From positions 1 to 64,000 of the forward strand of contig CAJOCN010000027.1 in NCBI GenBank assembly GCA_905233255.1: 64,000 nt of DNA, read 5' to 3'. The translations under genes and the position numbers were made by a program. Below are positions 43,230-53,800 of the stretch, in pieces (within the stretch, counting starts at the first letter, position 1; the number at the start of each line of letters is the position of its first letter). The stretch comes from Paludibacteraceae bacterium (GTDB taxonomy: Bacteria; Bacteroidota; Bacteroidia; Bacteroidales; Paludibacteraceae). A model generated the notes under the pieces. The model did not search any database. It saw nothing but the letters and a program-made list of their open reading frames with translations, and had not been told where the DNA came from.

Positions 43230-44216
43230 TTAGTTGCTTATTGTTCGTAATACAAAATACCTCAGAATAATCTCTAACAGCAGGCAGATGAGTGCGGCGT
43301 AGAGGAAGGGGGCGAAGTTCTCCGTGTGTTTCGAGTACTCGCGCACCCGCAGTTTGGTTTTCTCCAGTTGGTCTATCTGCTCGTAGATGCGTTTGAGGCT
43401 GGTGTTGTCGGTCGCGCGGAAATACTGACCTCCGGTGACCTCAGCGATGCCGCGGAGGGTACCTTCGTCAAACTCGGAATCCATCGTCACGTACTGCCGT
43501 CCCATCGGTGTGTTCACCGGTACACGTGTCTGTCCGTAGCTGCCCACGCCTACCGTATAGACCCTTATGCCAAAGGTCTTGGCGATCTCGGCAGCCGTCT
43601 GCGGGTCAATGTCGCCGCGGTTGTTCGAGCCGTCGGTCAGCAGGATTACCACTTTCGATTTGGTCTGGCTGTCTTTCATTCGGTTCACCGCGTTAGCGAG
43701 CCCCAGACCGATCGCCGTACCGTCCTCGATCATGCCGTAGTCAACGGACTTGAAGAGATTGACGAGCACCGCGTGATCGGTCGTCAGCGGGCATTGGGTA
43801 AAACTCTCGCCGGCGAAGACGACCAGACCGATCTGGTCATTCGGGCGGGCAATCACAAAGTCCGACGCTACCTGTTTGGCGGCTTCCAGACGGTTCGGTT
43901 TGAGGTCCTCGGCAAGCATGGTACCCGATATATCGAGCGCCATCATGATGTCGATTCCTTCGGTCGATTCGGACGACCAGCGATTGGTCAACTGCGGCCG
44001 CGCGAGGGCAAGCGAGAGCAACGTTACTACCGCCACGCGCAGTATAAAAGGCACGTGGAGCAGCCAGATACGGACGCTCTTGGGCTGTGCCGCCAAGGTG
44101 CGGGTGTCCGAGATCTGCACGCTCGCGTCGGATTTCCACAGCTCGTACGCGTACCATCCTATAATAGGGAACAGCAGCAGTAGCAGAAATAAATATCCGG
44201 GATTAGCAAATGTCAT
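43230..44216 (-). CDS. batA: BatA (von Willebrand factor A domain)
   Basis: A 328-residue inner-membrane protein with N-terminal helices (about 5-25 and 52-73) and a vWA domain (about 85-285). The metal site is DISGTMLAED (DxSxT), with EDGTAIG and LLTDGSNNRGD. A last helix (about 305-325, YAALICLLLEIILRYFVL) ends the protein. The C-terminal sequence GGQYFRATDNTSLKRIYEQID is shared with BatB-type proteins. It overlaps the upstream membrane-protein gene by 4 bp. Confidence 0.94.
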   Translation of the reverse strand: MTFANPGYLFLLLLLFPIIGWYAYELWKSDASVQISDTRTLAAQPKSVRIWLLHVPFILRVAVVTLLSLALARPQLTNRWSSESTEGIDIMMALDISGTMLAEDLKPNRLEAAKQVASDFVIARPNDQIGLVVFAGESFTQCPLTTDHAVLVNLFKSVDYGMIEDGTAIGLGLANAVNRMKDSQTKSKVVILLTDGSNNRGDIDPQTAAEIAKTFGIRVYTVGVGSYGQTRVPVNTPMGRQYVTMDSEFDEGTLRGIAEVTGGQYFRATDNTSLKRIYEQIDQLEKTKLRVREYSKHTENFAPFLYAALICLLLEIILRYFVLRTISN

Positions 44217-45160
44217 ACGTTCTCCTCCTTTGTACTTTGTACATTGTCACTTGGTACTTCTTTGGTCTCCTTCACGAAGTCGTACGCCGTGGTCAGTGCC
44301 TGTTCGTTCTCATCGGGTGTAGTGTGCCATTTGGCGAACTTGACGAGGTCGGCGGTGCGCAGCATCTTACTCAGCCGTTCGTAAAGGGCTTTGCCGTCTA
44401 CATTAGCCTCTAACCCTTCGCCTTTCGCCACTAAAATGGGCTTTAGCTCCTTCAGGGTTTCGTCACTCGTCTTTTCGGTACTCTGTACGTCGAACCGGCG
44501 ACCGATATACTCGCGCACGACATCCGTCAGTTCGGTCTGGTATTCTTTCACCTTGCCGTCCTTCCATATTTTCTGCGCTTTGATCTCGTCGAGTTTCTCC
44601 AGCGCTACCTCGTCCGCCGGACGGAGCAGCTCCGGTTCAACCGCCTCTTCCTCGTCCTTGAGGAAATGCTTGCGGTACCACATAACGCCGTAGTACGCGC
44701 CTACGAACAGACCTGCGATGAGCAGCGCGAGGAGTACCCAGCGGATGATGCCCCACCACCAGATGGGGGCTTTCTCGATATCTTTGATGTCGGTGATCGC
44801 CATGGTACTGTCTATCTCAAAGGGCTGTACCACGTTGAGCGCCATCGGTTCGGTCCAGAACGTGTCCTCGCCGCTGGCTACGGCAATCGGCTCGATAGCA
44901 AAAAGGCTGTCCTTGAAACTCGTCAGCGTCAGCTCCCGGCTCATCTTGATACGTCCGTCGGAGAGACGGGTAGTGTCGATCGGAGAGGCCTTGACGATCT
45001 CGATGCCGTCCTGCAGCTCCTTGCCGAAAACAGGCATCTGTACCTGCTCCGTCGGCTCTGAGGTCACCTCCAGGTGCATTGCCGTCTGGTCGCCGATCAT
45101 CAGCATCGTACTGTCTATCGACGCACTGACTACTATCGCTAATAATAAATTTCCTAACAT
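44213..45160 (-). CDS. Bat-operon membrane protein (DUF4381-like)
   Basis: A 315-residue protein with a short N-terminal signal-like helix (MLGNLLLAIVVSASI), a periplasmic beta-rich half (about 20-130), one transmembrane helix (about 138-162, WVLLALLIAGLFVGAYYGVMWY) and a cytosolic helical half. The cytosolic half contains LRPADEVALEKLDEIKAQKIWKDGKVKEYQTELTDVVREYIGRRF. This architecture is usual for the gene between DUF58 and batA. Its 3' end holds a 7-bp TTTGTAC repeat (44229-44257), giving the tail VPSDNVQSTKEENV. Confidence 0.85.
   Translation of the reverse strand: MLGNLLLAIVVSASIDSTMLMIGDQTAMHLEVTSEPTEQVQMPVFGKELQDGIEIVKASPIDTTRLSDGRIKMSRELTLTSFKDSLFAIEPIAVASGEDTFWTEPMALNVVQPFEIDSTMAITDIKDIEKAPIWWWGIIRWVLLALLIAGLFVGAYYGVMWYRKHFLKDEEEAVEPELLRPADEVALEKLDEIKAQKIWKDGKVKEYQTELTDVVREYIGRRFDVQSTEKTSDETLKELKPILVAKGEGLEANVDGKALYERLSKMLRTADLVKFAKWHTTPDENEQALTTAYDFVKETKEVPSDNVQSTKEENV
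44229..44257. repeat. 7-bp tandem repeat (TTTGTAC family) at the 3' end of the Bat membrane protein gene
   Basis: Units TTTGTAC, TTTGTAC, ATTGTCAC and TTGGTAC lie in the last codons, just before the overlap with batA. Confidence 0.75.
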
Positions 45161-45167
45161 ATCAATT

Positions 45168-45203
45168 CTAGTTTTACTAGTTTATCTAGATAGACTAGTT
45201 TTT
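45168..45203. repeat. 9-bp CTAG-phased tandem repeat after DUF58
   Basis: CTAG begins at 45168, 45177, 45186 and 45195, exactly 9 bp apart. The last one is the DUF58 stop codon (TAG on the minus strand). Confidence 0.88.
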
Positions 45204-46079
45204 AAATAGCCGCATTAAAGCCTTCACATAGTCTTCATCCGTCCGCATGGACACATGGTTCATTCCGGTCTTGCTGTACATGGTCTCAAGCGCTTCCTGT
45301 TGCTGTCTCCACGCCTCGGCGTACGCCTTACGCACGCTCTCCAGCCCGGTGTCTGTCCATACGCGGGCGCCCGTCTCCGGGTCGCGCACCTTGAGCAGAC
45401 CCACGTTAGGCAGCTCCGCGTCACGACGGTCGTAGATCTGTATCACGTTCAAGTCGTGCTTACGGCTCGCAATCACCACGGGATCCACATGCCCCCTCCC
45501 TTGAGGGGAGGGCTGGGGTGGGGTTATTAAATCGCTGATGATAAACGCCGTGCAGCGCCTCTTCTGGGCGTTCGTCAGGAACTCCAGCGCCGCGTTGATG
45601 TTCGTTCCGTGGTGCTCGGGCTCGAAGCTCAGCAGCTCGCGGATGATATGCAGCACGTGGGACTTGCCTTTCTTGGGCGGAATGAATTTCTCTACCTGGT
45701 CGGAGAAAAAGATCACGCCCACTTTATCGTTGTTCTCGATGGTGGAGAAAGCGAGTGTCGCGGCTACTTCGGCCATCGTGTCGCGTTTCATCTGACTCCG
45801 GGTTCCGAAGTCACGACTACCGCTCACATCGACGAGCAACATTACCGTCAACTCGCGTTCCTCTTCATAGATCTTGATGTACGGCCTGTTCATCCTTGCC
45901 GTCACGTTCCAGTCAATGGACCGCACATCGTCCCCCGGTTGGTACTCGCGCACCTCGCTGAACGCCATACCACGGCCTTTGAACTGGCTGTGGTACTCGC
46001 CGGCGAAGATATTACGGCTCAACCCGTGGGTCTTGATCTCTATCTTCCGAACTCTCTGTAATAATTCTTCTGAAGTCAT
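45195..46079 (-). CDS. DUF58 vWA-like protein of the Bat operon
   Basis: A 294-residue cytosolic protein of the DUF58 family. The N-terminal FAGEYHSQFKGRGMAFSEVREYQPGDDVRSIDWNVTAR block is highly characteristic. A vWA fold follows with metal motif LLVDVSGSRDFG (DxSxS). It is always linked to MoxR ATPases, which are thought to remodel or load vWA partners. Residues about 185-197 (ITPPQPSPQGRGH) are encoded by a GC-rich inverted-repeat element (45491-45525) inserted in frame in a loop between strands; relatives would not be expected to carry it. The gene starts 33 bp after moxR. Confidence 0.92.
   Translation of the reverse strand: MTSEELLQRVRKIEIKTHGLSRNIFAGEYHSQFKGRGMAFSEVREYQPGDDVRSIDWNVTARMNRPYIKIYEEERELTVMLLVDVSGSRDFGTRSQMKRDTMAEVAATLAFSTIENNDKVGVIFFSDQVEKFIPPKKGKSHVLHIIRELLSFEPEHHGTNINAALEFLTNAQKRRCTAFIISDLITPPQPSPQGRGHVDPVVIASRKHDLNVIQIYDRRDAELPNVGLLKVRDPETGARVWTDTGLESVRKAYAEAWRQQQEALETMYSKTGMNHVSMRTDEDYVKALMRLFKN
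45491..45525. repeat. GC-rich palindromic element inserted in frame in the DUF58 gene
   Basis: On the plus strand the element begins GCCCCCTCCC and continues through TTGAGGGGAGGG to GGGGTGGGGTT. CCCTCCCTTGAGGGGAGGG is a near-perfect inverted repeat. Its translation (ITPPQPSP) is a familiar signature of small mobile palindromic elements in bacterial proteins. Confidence 0.85.
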
Positions 46080-46086
46080 AATATGT

Positions 46087-46106
46087 ATCCGCCAAGTTTG
46101 GCGGAT
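46087..46106. repeat. Palindrome ATCCGCCAA-GT-TTGGCGGAT downstream of moxR
   Basis: A perfect 9-bp inverted repeat with a 2-nt loop in the 33-bp gap between moxR and DUF58. The same arms occur at 47202-47221 upstream of moxR. Confidence 0.88.
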
Positions 46107-46112
46107 CCTCCA

Positions 46113-47102
46113 TTATGGTACCTGAACGGCATTGAGAACCTCCGTAATCACATCTTCCGTCGTCATGTTGTTGGCCTCTGCCTCGTAGGTCAGACCGATA
46201 CGGTGACGCAGTACGTCGTAGCAAACGGCGCGCACATCCTCCGGCGTCACGTAGCCTCTCCTATGAATAAACGCGTACGCGCGGGCTGCACGGGCGAGGT
46301 TGATCGACGCACGCGGACTACCGCCGAACGCAATCATCTGCTTCAGGTCTTTCAGTCCGTACTCTTCCGGCTGGCGGGTTGCAAACACGATATCGACGAT
46401 GTATTTCTCGATCTTCTCGTCCAGATACACCTCCTCGACGATCTTACGCGCCTTGATAATGTCGGCGGTGGAGAGAATCGGCAGTACGGTCTTCTTCTCG
46501 GAAGCGATGTTCTGACGGATGATCGCTTGCTCCTCCTCTTTCTTCGGGTAGCCGATCACCACTTTGAGCATGAAACGGTCGGTCTGCGCCTCGGGAAGAG
46601 GGTAGGTTCCTTCCTGCTCAATCGGGTTCTGGGTAGCTAATACAAGGAACGGATCGTCCAGTTTGAAGGTCTGCTCGCCGATCGTCACTTGGCGCTCCTG
46701 CATCGCCTCCAACAACGCACTCTGCACTTTCGCCGGAGCACGGTTGATCTCATCTGCCAACACGAAATTAGCGAAGATCGGACCCTTTTTGATCTTGAAC
46801 TCTTCGCTCTTCTGGCTGTAGATCTGCGTTCCGAGTACATCGGCAGGCAGCAGATCCGGAGTGAACTGAATACGGCTAAAATCCGCCTTGATGAGGTCGC
46901 TTAGGGTCTTGATGGCGAGGGTTTTTGCCAAACCCGGCACGCCTTCCAACAATATGTGCCCGTCGCTCAACAGACCGATAAGCAAACTCTCTACAAGGTG
47001 CTTCTGACCTACGATCACTTGGTTCATGCCCAGCGTCAGGGCATCTACAAACGAACTCTCGCGCTCCACGCGCTCTTGCAATTCTCTAATATCTACTTGC
47101 AT
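46113..47102 (-). CDS. MoxR-family AAA+ ATPase
   Basis: A 329-residue AAA+ ATPase. Walker A is seen as EGVPGLAKT (about residues 54-62), Walker B as VLADEIN, sensor 1 as LATQNPIE, and the lid carries GGSPRASINLARAARAYAF. MoxR proteins act as chaperone-like ATPases on vWA-domain partners; here the partners would be DUF58, BatA and BatB downstream. It is the first gene of the operon. I cannot see a TAnnTTTG promoter directly upstream. Confidence 0.94.
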   Translation of the reverse strand: MQVDIRELQERVERESSFVDALTLGMNQVIVGQKHLVESLLIGLLSDGHILLEGVPGLAKTLAIKTLSDLIKADFSRIQFTPDLLPADVLGTQIYSQKSEEFKIKKGPIFANFVLADEINRAPAKVQSALLEAMQERQVTIGEQTFKLDDPFLVLATQNPIEQEGTYPLPEAQTDRFMLKVVIGYPKKEEEQAIIRQNIASEKKTVLPILSTADIIKARKIVEEVYLDEKIEKYIVDIVFATRQPEEYGLKDLKQMIAFGGSPRASINLARAARAYAFIHRRGYVTPEDVRAVCYDVLRHRIGLTYEAEANNMTTEDVITEVLNAVQVP

Positions 47103-47201
47103 AGTTTTGTATAGTGTGTTTATGAATTATCTTTGATAATCATTCTACTACAAATTCCGTGCCAAATAGAAAAACACCCCCAAAAAAAGAGGAAATTTTA
47201 A

Positions 47202-47221
47202 ATCCGCCAATCTTGGCGGAT
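47202..47221. repeat. Palindrome ATCCGCCAA-TC-TTGGCGGAT upstream of moxR
   Basis: Identical 9-bp arms to 46087-46106; only the 2-nt loop differs (TC instead of GT). Confidence 0.88.
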
Positions 47222-47275
47222 GCATCAAGTCCTTTTTCTTCCCTTTTCGTTAGTGTGACGTCAGCTTAGCGACCC

Positions 47276-47363
47276 ACTAATCACCTACTAATCACCTACT
47301 AATCACCTACTAATCACCTACTAATCACCTACTAATCACCTACTAATCACCTACTAATCACTT
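47276..47363. repeat. 11-bp tandem repeat (ACTAATCACCT x8)
   Basis: Seven perfect units and one variant (ACTAATCACTT), 88 bp in all. No unique spacers, so it is not a CRISPR array. Confidence 0.95.
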
Positions 47364-47497
47364 GGAGTCTTATAAGAGACTGACAATGGGTCGGTTTTCC
47401 ATGCAGATTGACGGGAGTGCCTGACGATGGGGGTGGAGGCGGCTCGGGGAGCCGATGTCGGAATCAGATTCCGACGCAATGAAAAAAGAAGGGGGAC

Positions 47498-47540
47498 GCA
47501 ATGAAAAATGAAAGATGAAAAGTGAAAAATGAAAGGGGAC
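47498..47540. repeat. 7-bp tandem repeat (ATGAAA family) in a longer 22-28-bp repeat
   Basis: AATGAAA, AATGAAA, GATGAAA, AGTGAAA and AATGAAA units lie inside a larger direct repeat GGGACGCAATGAAAA that recurs between about 47470 and 47585. Confidence 0.75.
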
Positions 47541-47728
47541 GCAATGAAAAAAGAAGGGTGGCGCAATGAAAAAAGAAGGGGGACGGGCGCAATTGACAAA
47601 GTAAGGGCGGATTAGACATATCTGTCTTTTCGCAAAATCTTAAAATTTGTGCATTTTTGCTAACTCAAGTTTGCAACACTCTTTAGAGTGTGGCTTAATA
47701 ATCGTATATTTTTTCGTAACAAACGCTA

Positions 47729-47760
47729 TTGCCCACTTGACAAAAAAGCAGTAATTTTGC
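47729..47760 (+). promoter_or_regulatory. Promoter of the cadherin-repeat giant
   Basis: -7 box TAATTTTGC at 47752-47760 and TTG at 47729-47731, spacing 23 nt. The extended upstream element is absent here. Confidence 0.65.
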
Positions 47761-47823
47761 ACTCGATAAAATATGGGCTATTTTGACCCCAAAAAACGTA
47801 ACATTTTTATTAATAATATTAAT

Positions 47824-50800
47824 ATGAGTAAATTTTTTCACAGGATTTTCGTCTTTACAGCAGCAGTTCTGCTGATGACGACGGTTCATGCGCAGCAATT
47901 ACCCAATGCCGGTTTCGAGGACTGGTCGGGCGCTGCCTTTGACGGAAACGCCCAGCCAGCGAGCTGGAACGCTTCGAACGTAACCCAATTCGGTTTCAAG
48001 TTTAATTTTGCCCACAAGGAGGCAGGTCACAACGGCGGCTATTCGATGATGGTTCAAGACCAGTCGGTCGGCGCAGCCGGTATTACGGAGGTTTCTCCGG
48101 GCTATTTCTCGTTGGGTCAGCCGTGGGTGTATATTGCCAGCCTTACGGCGGTCAGTGGTGCTACCGCAGGTACTGCCGGCGGTGTTAACTGGACCTACCG
48201 CCCCGATACGATGTCGGTGTGGATCAAGCGTACTGGTAACAACGTGGATAAGGAGGACTTCTACCTCCTCTATTACACATGGGAGCGCGAGGCGCAAGGT
48301 ACTGCGTACAAGGGTAAGAACGGTAACTGTACCTCTTATTCGCGTACGAATGAGGAGTCCGATATCCGTATTGCGCTGGACGGCAACGAGTGTACCACCA
48401 CTCAGGATGGTAAGCAGGTTGCCGAGGGTATGTGGCGCGAGAAAAAGGAGTATGGAGACTGGACTAACATACGCGTACCTATTTATTATCTGAATAGTAA
48501 CGCGGCGAAGTACATGAACATCATCTTCTCTGCTTCCAACTATCCTAACTTCCGCGCTAACAGCGGTTTGTATGAAGGTAACTCGCTGTATATCGATGAT
48601 GTAGAGTTGATCTATTCGTCTAAGATCCAGACCCTTCTGATCGACGGAATCACATGGAACGGATTTGATCCGAACTCCACGGAGGTACAGACTTACCCAT
48701 TAGGTGAGAACGCCACCACGATCCCGGATATTTCGGCGAAACGTGGCGCGGGTTCGATCACCAATGCCCGCGGAACGACGAAAGCGTTCCCCGGTCGTCT
48801 GCTGGACAGCAAGGAAATGAAGGTCGTTAAGGGTGACTTGACGAGTACGCCGACCGTCATTACCGTTACATCCGATGATGGTCGGAGCACTACGGTGTAT
48901 AAGATTCAGTTCCAGAAAGCCGCCAGTAGTAACGCCAAGCTGGCGGGAATCGGCTATACGCTGAACGGCGTAGATACGATTCCTATGCCGGATTTCAGCC
49001 CGAACACCTCCAACTACGTACTGTCCCTGCCGTACGGCACGACGACTGTTCCGCAGCTGAGTTGTACGACCCAGGAGAACGGTCAGACGGTACAGATTAC
49101 GCAGGCTACGTCCCTTACCGGTTCGGCAACGATCAGGGTAACGGCGCCGAACAAAACCGACACCCGTACGTATTCCGTTTCGTTCACGATTGCCCAACTG
49201 GCGGATAATAACCTCGCCGGCATCAAGGTGAACGGCAATGACCTGCCGGGCTTCAGTCCCTCGCAGCTCTCCTACAAAGTGTCTCTGCCGGTCGGCACGA
49301 GCAGTTTGTCTGTGGCGGCGGTGAAGAAGTACGACGGTCAGACGGTGACTATCACCCCGGCTAACATGCCTACCGGTGACGCCATCAACGGTTCGGTCAT
49401 CGAGCTCGCTGTCACCACGCCCGGTAACCAGACCCCGCGTAAATATCGTCTGACAATCAAGTTGGAGGCATCCTCCTATTCGTATCTCGGCGACCTCAAG
49501 ATCGAGGGCAGTCAAATTCAGAAGGTCAATCCTGCACAAGCAGGCGACTCGACGCAGATCGACTTTACGCCGGAGAACATGGTCTACTACGTGACCCTCA
49601 AGATGGGTACTACGGAACTGCCGACGATTACTCCGGTGAAGGGAGACCAGTATCAAAATGATGTAGATATTGTTACCGGCGGGTTGGATGGAATCACCCG
49701 TATTAAGGCGACGGCTGCTAATGGGAATGAGTCGATCTATAAGATTTATTTCTCCACCGTTAAGTCCACCAATACCAAGTTGGCAGGTATCCAAATCGGT
49801 GGTCAGGCACTGGAAGGTTTTGACCCGAATGTAACCTCCTATGCATACGAGTTGCCGGTAGGTACAACTGAGTTACCGGAGATCACTTGGACTCCGGGAG
49901 ATGACTTCCAGAATGTACAAACCGTTACCCGTGGTATCAACGGAACGACCTCTCTCTCGGTGATAGCCGGAAACGGAGAAACCAAAATCTATAATATTGC
50001 GTTCTCCGTAAAAACGTTTACCGACAACCGCCTCAAGTCTCTCTCCGTGAACGGTGCTTCGCTCCAGAATAAAGCGGGACAGAATGTAGAGTTTGACCCG
50101 GAGGTAAAGGAATACTGGGTGAAACTGGGAATCGGTACAGACACAGTGCCGCAGGTAAGCCTGTCTCTCAACAGCTCGGAGTATCAGGATACCACTATTG
50201 CTCCTCCTGCCAAAGTGCCCGGAAACTACAAGATAACCGTTATTCCGACGGATGGTGCCAGCCGTACGTACACAATCCACTTCACGGTAGATGTATCTTA
50301 CAACACAGCCCTGAAGATGATTTATGTGGATGGAGAAGCGATCCGTGGCTTCGATCCGGAGAAACTGGATTATATAGATACTTTAGCTATGGGCGTAACG
50401 GATCTGCCGGTTGTCACATGGGATAAATCCGAGGCAACGCAGCAAGTGGAGAGTTTCCTCAATAAGCGTACGGTGCGTCTTGTGGTTTCACAGAGCGGTT
50501 CGAAACGCACATACACTGTTCGTTTCATCATGCCGGCTTCGAATAACACCCAGTTGGCGAATATCCGTCTTGCTTATGGCACAGATACGATTCCATTGGA
50601 TGGATATAGAAAGGACTCTACCGATTATATCCACTACCTCCAAGCACCTACTTGCCCGCGTATCGTAGCAGATGCATCGGCGGGTCAGCAAGTTACCATA
50701 GCAGCTCCTTATGCTGAGGGTACGGCTACCATCCGCGTGCAATCGGAGGATGGCTCGGAAAATACGTACTCGATTGAGTTTATGAAAGCTGTTCCTGCTT

Positions 50801-53800
50801 CCCTGAAACTGCAGCGAATTTATTTCGATGTAGAGGATCAAGCCCATCGCTACATGGAATTTAACCAAGATGTCTTCCATTATGAGATTACGCGTGCCGC
50901 GCTTCCGAAGATTATCTACGAACTCCAGGACGGCGTAACGGACGTAAAGGATACATTGCTATGGAAGAAAACCGCCAATAAATCCATCGCTTATATCACC
51001 GTTCAGGATAAGGCAGGAAATGAGGTAACCTATGATTTCGAGTTCACGCTCACTGTTTCCTCCTCTGTTGTACTGAAGAGCATCAAGGCAAACGGAACTC
51101 TTATTGCCGGTTTTCACCCGGATACAACGGACTATCAGTACGATCTTGCCGCCGGACAGAATTATCCGGAACTAAGCTATGAAGTTTCTGAGAAAACGCA
51201 GGTAGTCTTCTTTGGCCAAGTAGCTGAAGGTAAATGGGAAATCAAAGTACGCGCAGAAGATGCCGGTTTTGACCAGACTTACACGGTACAATACACGCTG
51301 GCAAAGCATAGCGATGCATTGTTAGAGAAAATACGGACGGAGGGAAGCTCCTCCGACATCGTCTTCTATCCGGAGACCACTTCTGCATTGCCCATTGCAC
51401 CCAAGAATAAAAAGGCAGAAAGTGCTGTAAAGGGTCAAATCCTCACCTGCGATCCTATTGAGATAGGAAAGGGTGAGCCCCTGCCGAAACTCCTGCCGTT
51501 CGCAAAGGATGGAGAAAACCAGAAAGTGATGATTTCTAATCTCTCGGATTCGTTGCAGGAAGTACTCGTAATGGCAGAGGATGGCAAGGACTCAACGCGT
51601 TATAAAATAAGGTACGCGCGCGTACCAAGCCATAATGCAAACTTGCAGAAGATTTACATTAATGGTAAGGAGTATCAGGATTTCGACCAGAATACACTCT
51701 CCTATACGTACGAACTGCCGGTAGGCACTACCGTCGTTCCGAATGTTTTCGCAGTGGGACAATTGGATAACCAGGTGATCACCACTACCTTTGGTAGAGT
51801 CAACGAGGCAACGACCATAAAGGTAGATGCACAGGACGGTACGACTTCGAAGACCTATACAATCAACTTCCCGGTTACGCTTTCGTCCAATACCAAACTC
51901 GGAAGCCTGAAGATCGACGGAGTGGCACATAGTGTGGATTCGCTAGAGTATATCTTCGATATGCCGTTCGGCTCAACACAGCCTTATTCCGTAGAGTACG
52001 AGCCGGCTGACGAGCACCAACTCATCCAGTTTGTGGATGCCCCGATTACCGGCGTAACCAGGATCACGGTTACAGCTCAGAACGGCGATTTCCGTACCTA
52101 TACCATCCGCTATAATATAGCAGAGCCGGAGGGTGAAAATATCGTTCCGAAGATTGAATATAGCTACCGGATCGGTAGTGCAGAGCCGGTTAAGAAGGAT
52201 TTCGTTCCTGTGAAAGGTAACAATATCGTTGAACTGCCGGTAGGCGCTACTTCTTTCGCCATCGACTCTGTACATAAGAACTACGACGAGCAATCAATGG
52301 TGCTCTTCAAGGGCGGTATTCGTCGTGGCGCAAAGATCATTGCAGTAGCTAATCGCACCGGAGCCGCAGATGTAGAATATACCATCACTCCGTACGTGAA
52401 GCCGGATACTATCGGTAAACTCAAAGACCTCAAGTTCAAAGGCGTTACCGTTCCGAACTTCCGCCCCGATGTATATAATTACATCGTTAATGTAACGGAT
52501 CAGCCGAAGGACTATTCTGGCAACACCATCGCAGCTACCTTTGCCACTGATGCAGCGAAGAAGAAACAAGTGACCTTCTCCGTTCCCGGCGGCGAGACCT
52601 ATTCCGTCTGCTGGTTCTACAATGAGGACGAATGGCCGTTTACGTTTAATTGGGTGCAAACAGAAAAAGCTCATTTCTGGAATTCTAACCTTACTGGAAG
52701 TAAAATAACTGATAAAGGGGAAAAGAATCCAACTGGATATAAACCGAAAGGATGGGTTGTACCCGCAGATCTGTTTGCCGGTATAGACTATAATGCAGAG
52801 GTATCACACTTTGTATACTATACAGGTAAGGAAGTAAATCGCATAAACGACAAGGAGTTAATCTTATCTACAGTGCGCGGAGGTGCTTTGAATAGTTCTG
52901 TCCCCGGTGCAATGACATTAGGTTCTATGAGCCTCTATGAAGGTGTCAAAATCGGAGGTGGTACAAACATTCAATTTGCAAAAGATGTAAATTCCGGTAT
53001 CGAATTTAAAAATACCCCTGAGCAATTTGCCTTTGATTATAAACCCATAATTACGTATGATATAAGTAAATGGCAAGCATGGATTGCTATTGGAGATGGA
53101 GCAACAAACTCTGTAGAATACACAATGGATGGCGATTATACCAATCTCGGGGATTGGAAAACCAAAACACAAAATCTATCCTATGAGTTTACAATGCAAA
53201 AGCTGAATCTTCTACTCTGTGCAAGTGAAATAGGCGATGGAAGATATGAAGGTGGCTTCATGGGTATAGGCGAAAAATGGGTGGATTATCCAAACTGGAT
53301 AAATAATTACGATGGAGAGAAATCGTGTAATGCAGACCTCCAAATTAGGAACATTCGATTTGTGTATAACTCAGCCATCACAGCAGCTACCGTAAATGGC
53401 AATAACGCAGTTAAATCTGGAAATACCTTCACCTATACGCTGGGGGCAAATGAAGAAATCGTTGGCATACCTGCACTGAAGTTCACCGGAGCCGTGCATG
53501 ACCAGACGCAGACCATCGAGTGGCTCAATAATGGCGAATGGATCGATGGTGAACTGACCGCAAAAGTAGTGAACTATGGTGAGAACGCGCTCGTTGAAGG
53601 TCGTGATAGTACCATCTATTTCGTAATCCTCAAACGTGCTGCAGAAGAGTCTCTGAACTACACGGCATCCTTCGGTAATTTCTCCAAAACCGTGAATACA
53701 GCCGGTGATACTACGTTCGTACATCTGCCTTTTGCAACTCGTCAGCTGCCGTCTCTGAAGATCACTCCTGAGAGTGACAACCAACGTTTCACTATCACGA

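Larger units (their letters stand above)
47103..47823. other. Gene-free repeat region between moxR and the cadherin-repeat giant
   Basis: About 720 bp with no credible gene. In order it holds an AT-rich moxR leader, a palindrome (47202-47221), eight 11-bp units (47276-47363), a G-rich patch, and about four copies of an ACGCAATGAAAAAAGAAGGG-like unit with a 7-bp ATGAAA array (47470-47585). The promoter of the next gene is at 47729-47760. An 81-residue frame on the minus strand (47354-47599) is only repeat translation. Confidence 0.8.

Noticed and set aside
47276..47363. Array of eight repeats considered as a CRISPR
   Set aside because: Units are 11 bp, directly joined, with no spacers and no cas genes nearby.
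47354..47599. 81-codon minus-strand frame in the gene-free region
   Set aside because: Its sequence (repeated LFSLR/FIFH) is a translation of the local ATGAAA repeats, with no promoter or homology marks.
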